Assembly (NCBI GenBank): GCA_039920305.1
Contig: JBDSEA010000149.1
Coordinates: 1 to 15,668 of the forward strand
Direction of reading: 5' to 3'
Source of the DNA: DASRAJ01 sp039920305
GTDB taxonomy: Bacteria; Bacteroidota; Bacteroidia; Chitinophagales; UBA10324
DNA: 15,668 nucleotides
Position numbers and translations under genes: made by a program. Position 1 is the first letter of the stretch; every line of letters begins with the position of its first letter. Of the stretch, positions 14,185 through 15,668 are shown piece by piece. A model generated the notes under the pieces. The model was not told the origin of the DNA, searched no databases, and worked only from the letters and a program-made list of their open reading frames with translations.

Positions 14185-15576
14185 TCAGTATGCATTTTTC
14201 TCTCCCTTCAGCATGTTCCAGACAGTGAGCAAAATAATTTTTATGTCAAGAAGCAAACTCCAGTTTTCAATATAAAATACATCTGCCAGCACGCGCCGGT
14301 TCATTTGATCGGAATCGGTTGTTTCTCCGCGAAAGCCCCTCACCTGGGCCAGTCCCGTAATTCCGGGCTTGGCAAGATGGCGGCTCATATAGCGCTCCAT
14401 AATATTGCGGTATGTTTCATTGAGCTTGATGGGATGAGGGCGTGGTCCAACAACACTCATTTCACCAACCATCACATTGAAAAATTGGGGCAGCTCATCG
14501 ATGTTGAGCTTGCGCAAATATTTTCCTACCCTTGTTATCCGGAGATCATTTTTCTTGGCTTGCACGAAATCATCGTCACCATCCGTAACCGTCATGGTTC
14601 TGAACTTCCAGCATTTGAAAGTCTTATACCCTTTTCCTGAGCGGTTCTGAATAAAAAACACCGGACCCCTGGATTCCAATCTGATCATTAAAGCCACCAG
14701 AGGAACAAGCCAGCTTAAAATAAAAATAGTAACCAGGGAGGCGAAAGCAATATCAAAACTGCGCTTCACGATGCGGTTAAAAATATTTCCAAGAGGTTCT
14801 GCCTGCAGGGAAATTACCGGGTAAAAGCTGTAAAAATTTACCTTGATATTCCGGTTATTGAATGCGCTGAAATCGGGAACTATCTTAAACCTGATGAGGT
14901 TATCCTCGGCAAAACGAAGTAACGAGGCTACACGGCTTTTATCCCGTAAAGGCAAAGCGCAAAAGATTTCATCAACCCTATTTTCGAGGGCAAATCTCTT
15001 GGCATCCTCAATGGTTCCGTCAAGTTTATAAGAGGAGTCGGGTGGCAGTTTATCATCAAAAATTCCGAGAGGCATGAACCCGTAGCCTGTATAATCTTTC
15101 AAAGTATCATACATTCTTTTTCCCATTTCGTCACCCCCAATTACGATCACGCGGAAGGTGTCAATGCCTGACGCACGCTCCCGCCGGAGCATATACATAA
15201 GGCCGAAACGGGCCAGGGTATCCAGGAAGACAAAAAGAAAATATCCATAAATAAATAATACACGCGACACATTAAAATCCTTTACAAGGAGCACAACTGT
15301 TGAAATGAGCATAGCATGCAACAGGATGGCCTGAAAATGTTTTGCCAGGGAGCGTTCAAACTGCTCAAAACGCTCAGGAGAATACAGTCTTAAAAAAAGT
15401 GCAGCAAGAAGCCAGCAGGCTATAAGCGCAAATGAAACTTTGAAAAAAAAATCAAGGAAGTTCGGCTTGAAATGCCCCCAGATGAAAATGTAGCCGAGCA
15501 GAAAGGAAAAAATGAGCAGAAAAATATCTCCTAAAATGTTGAGGAGCAAATACACACGTAGCTTTTCCTTGAACAT
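14185..15576 (-). CDS. Undecaprenyl-phosphate sugar-1-phosphate transferase (WbaP/WcaJ-like initiating enzyme)
   Basis: This 463-residue inner-membrane protein starts polysaccharide assembly by moving a sugar-1-phosphate from a nucleotide sugar onto undecaprenyl phosphate. Four hydrophobic helices occupy about residues 8-130. A cytosolic Rossmann-like domain follows (FRVIVIGGDEMGKRMYDTL, 141-159; GFMPLGIFDD; VDEIFCALPL). A fifth hydrophobic segment (about 276-298) leads into the catalytic domain: GPVFFIQNRSGKGYKTFKCW, FRTM (325-328), LRKLNIDELPQFFNVMVGEM with the catalytic Asp360-Glu361 pair, SVVGPRP (374-380) and KPGITGLAQV (403-412). The DYYIENWS-like segment appears as DVFYIENWSLLLDI. The length and domain order match the large PHPT family rather than the short PglC-type. 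The sugar (glucose, galactose or other) cannot be read from sequence. It heads an operon with the oxidoreductase. Confidence 0.93.
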   Translation of the reverse strand: MFKEKLRVYLLLNILGDIFLLIFSFLLGYIFIWGHFKPNFLDFFFKVSFALIACWLLAALFLRLYSPERFEQFERSLAKHFQAILLHAMLISTVVLLVKDFNVSRVLFIYGYFLFVFLDTLARFGLMYMLRRERASGIDTFRVIVIGGDEMGKRMYDTLKDYTGYGFMPLGIFDDKLPPDSSYKLDGTIEDAKRFALENRVDEIFCALPLRDKSRVASLLRFAEDNLIRFKIVPDFSAFNNRNIKVNFYSFYPVISLQAEPLGNIFNRIVKRSFDIAFASLVTIFILSWLVPLVALMIRLESRGPVFFIQNRSGKGYKTFKCWKFRTMTVTDGDDDFVQAKKNDLRITRVGKYLRKLNIDELPQFFNVMVGEMSVVGPRPHPIKLNETYRNIMERYMSRHLAKPGITGLAQVRGFRGETTDSDQMNRRVLADVFYIENWSLLLDIKIILLTVWNMLKGEKNAY

Positions 15577-15605
15577 TACATTTTAAAATTTATGCTGAAG
15601 GCCGG

Positions 15606-15613
15606 CAAAGGTA
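15606..15613 (-). promoter_or_regulatory. -7 box of the sugar transferase operon
   Basis: On the minus strand TACCTTTG is an exact match to TAnnTTTG, 29 bases before the ATG at 15576, leaving an estimated leader of about 23 bases. An upstream -33 element is not clear. Beyond it, 15614-15668 shows nothing I can name. Confidence 0.5.
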
Positions 15614-15668
15614 ACGAAACGCAAATACTAAGGCTAACTGTTTTCATAATCGCAGCCGCAATCTATAG

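Noticed and set aside
1..15668. tRNA, rRNA, CRISPR arrays, insertion sequences, integrase or phage genes.
   Set aside because: No cloverleaf, regularly spaced repeats, transposase or integrase motif was recognised on either strand.

Overview
The window looks like chromosomal DNA from a member of the Bacteroidota, probably one outside Bacteroides itself (a Chitinophagia/Saprospiria/Sphingobacteria-type lineage would fit). The signs are two type IX secretion (T9SS) C-terminal sorting domains, a TonB-dependent receptor with an N-terminal carboxypeptidase-regulatory-like domain, a Bacteroidota-style arginase-fold protein, a GH3-family protein next to an LptB-type ATPase, and several promoter boxes of the Bacteroidota form TAnnTTTG. 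I see no tRNA, rRNA, CRISPR array, insertion sequence or phage gene. There is no gene-free stretch longer than about 230 bases.

Layout. Bases 1-1371 (+) hold the 3' part of a secreted DWGG-type protein ending in a T9SS sorting domain, followed by a strong hairpin terminator. A 158-residue protein of unknown function (1429-1905, -) is divergent from a 943-residue TonB-dependent receptor (2055-4886, +); a repeat-bearing regulatory region lies between them. Next comes a small stand-alone TIR-like protein (4948-5388, +), then a 75-residue fragment that is little more than a T9SS sorting domain (5416-5643, +), then a terminator. A long minus-strand block follows: an arginase/formiminoglutamase-fold protein (5798-6955), an 808-residue GAF protein (7187-9613), a GH3 acyl-adenylate-type enzyme (9782-11296) and the LPS-export ATPase LptB (11491-12231). 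A plus-strand HD-domain phosphohydrolase (12472-13074), possibly preceded by a 30-codon small ORF, converges on a two-gene minus operon: a polyprenyl-phosphate sugar-1-phosphate transferase (14185-15576) followed by a Gfo/Idh/MocA oxidoreductase (13133-14164).

How the genes relate. Much of the window concerns the cell envelope: outer-membrane uptake (TonB receptor), T9SS-exported surface protein, LPS transport (LptB) and initiation of a surface polysaccharide together with a probable sugar-nucleotide-modifying dehydrogenase. The HD, GAF, GH3 and arginase-fold proteins look like ordinary housekeeping or lineage genes. The least ordinary area is 4887-5700: an orphan TIR-like gene with its own promoter-like element and dyad, followed in the same reading frame after a single stop by a broken-looking T9SS tail. 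I see no partner gene that would make the TIR protein part of a recognised defence system. A recurrent theme is a -7 promoter box lying only 4-11 bases before a start codon, which suggests leaderless or nearly leaderless transcripts.
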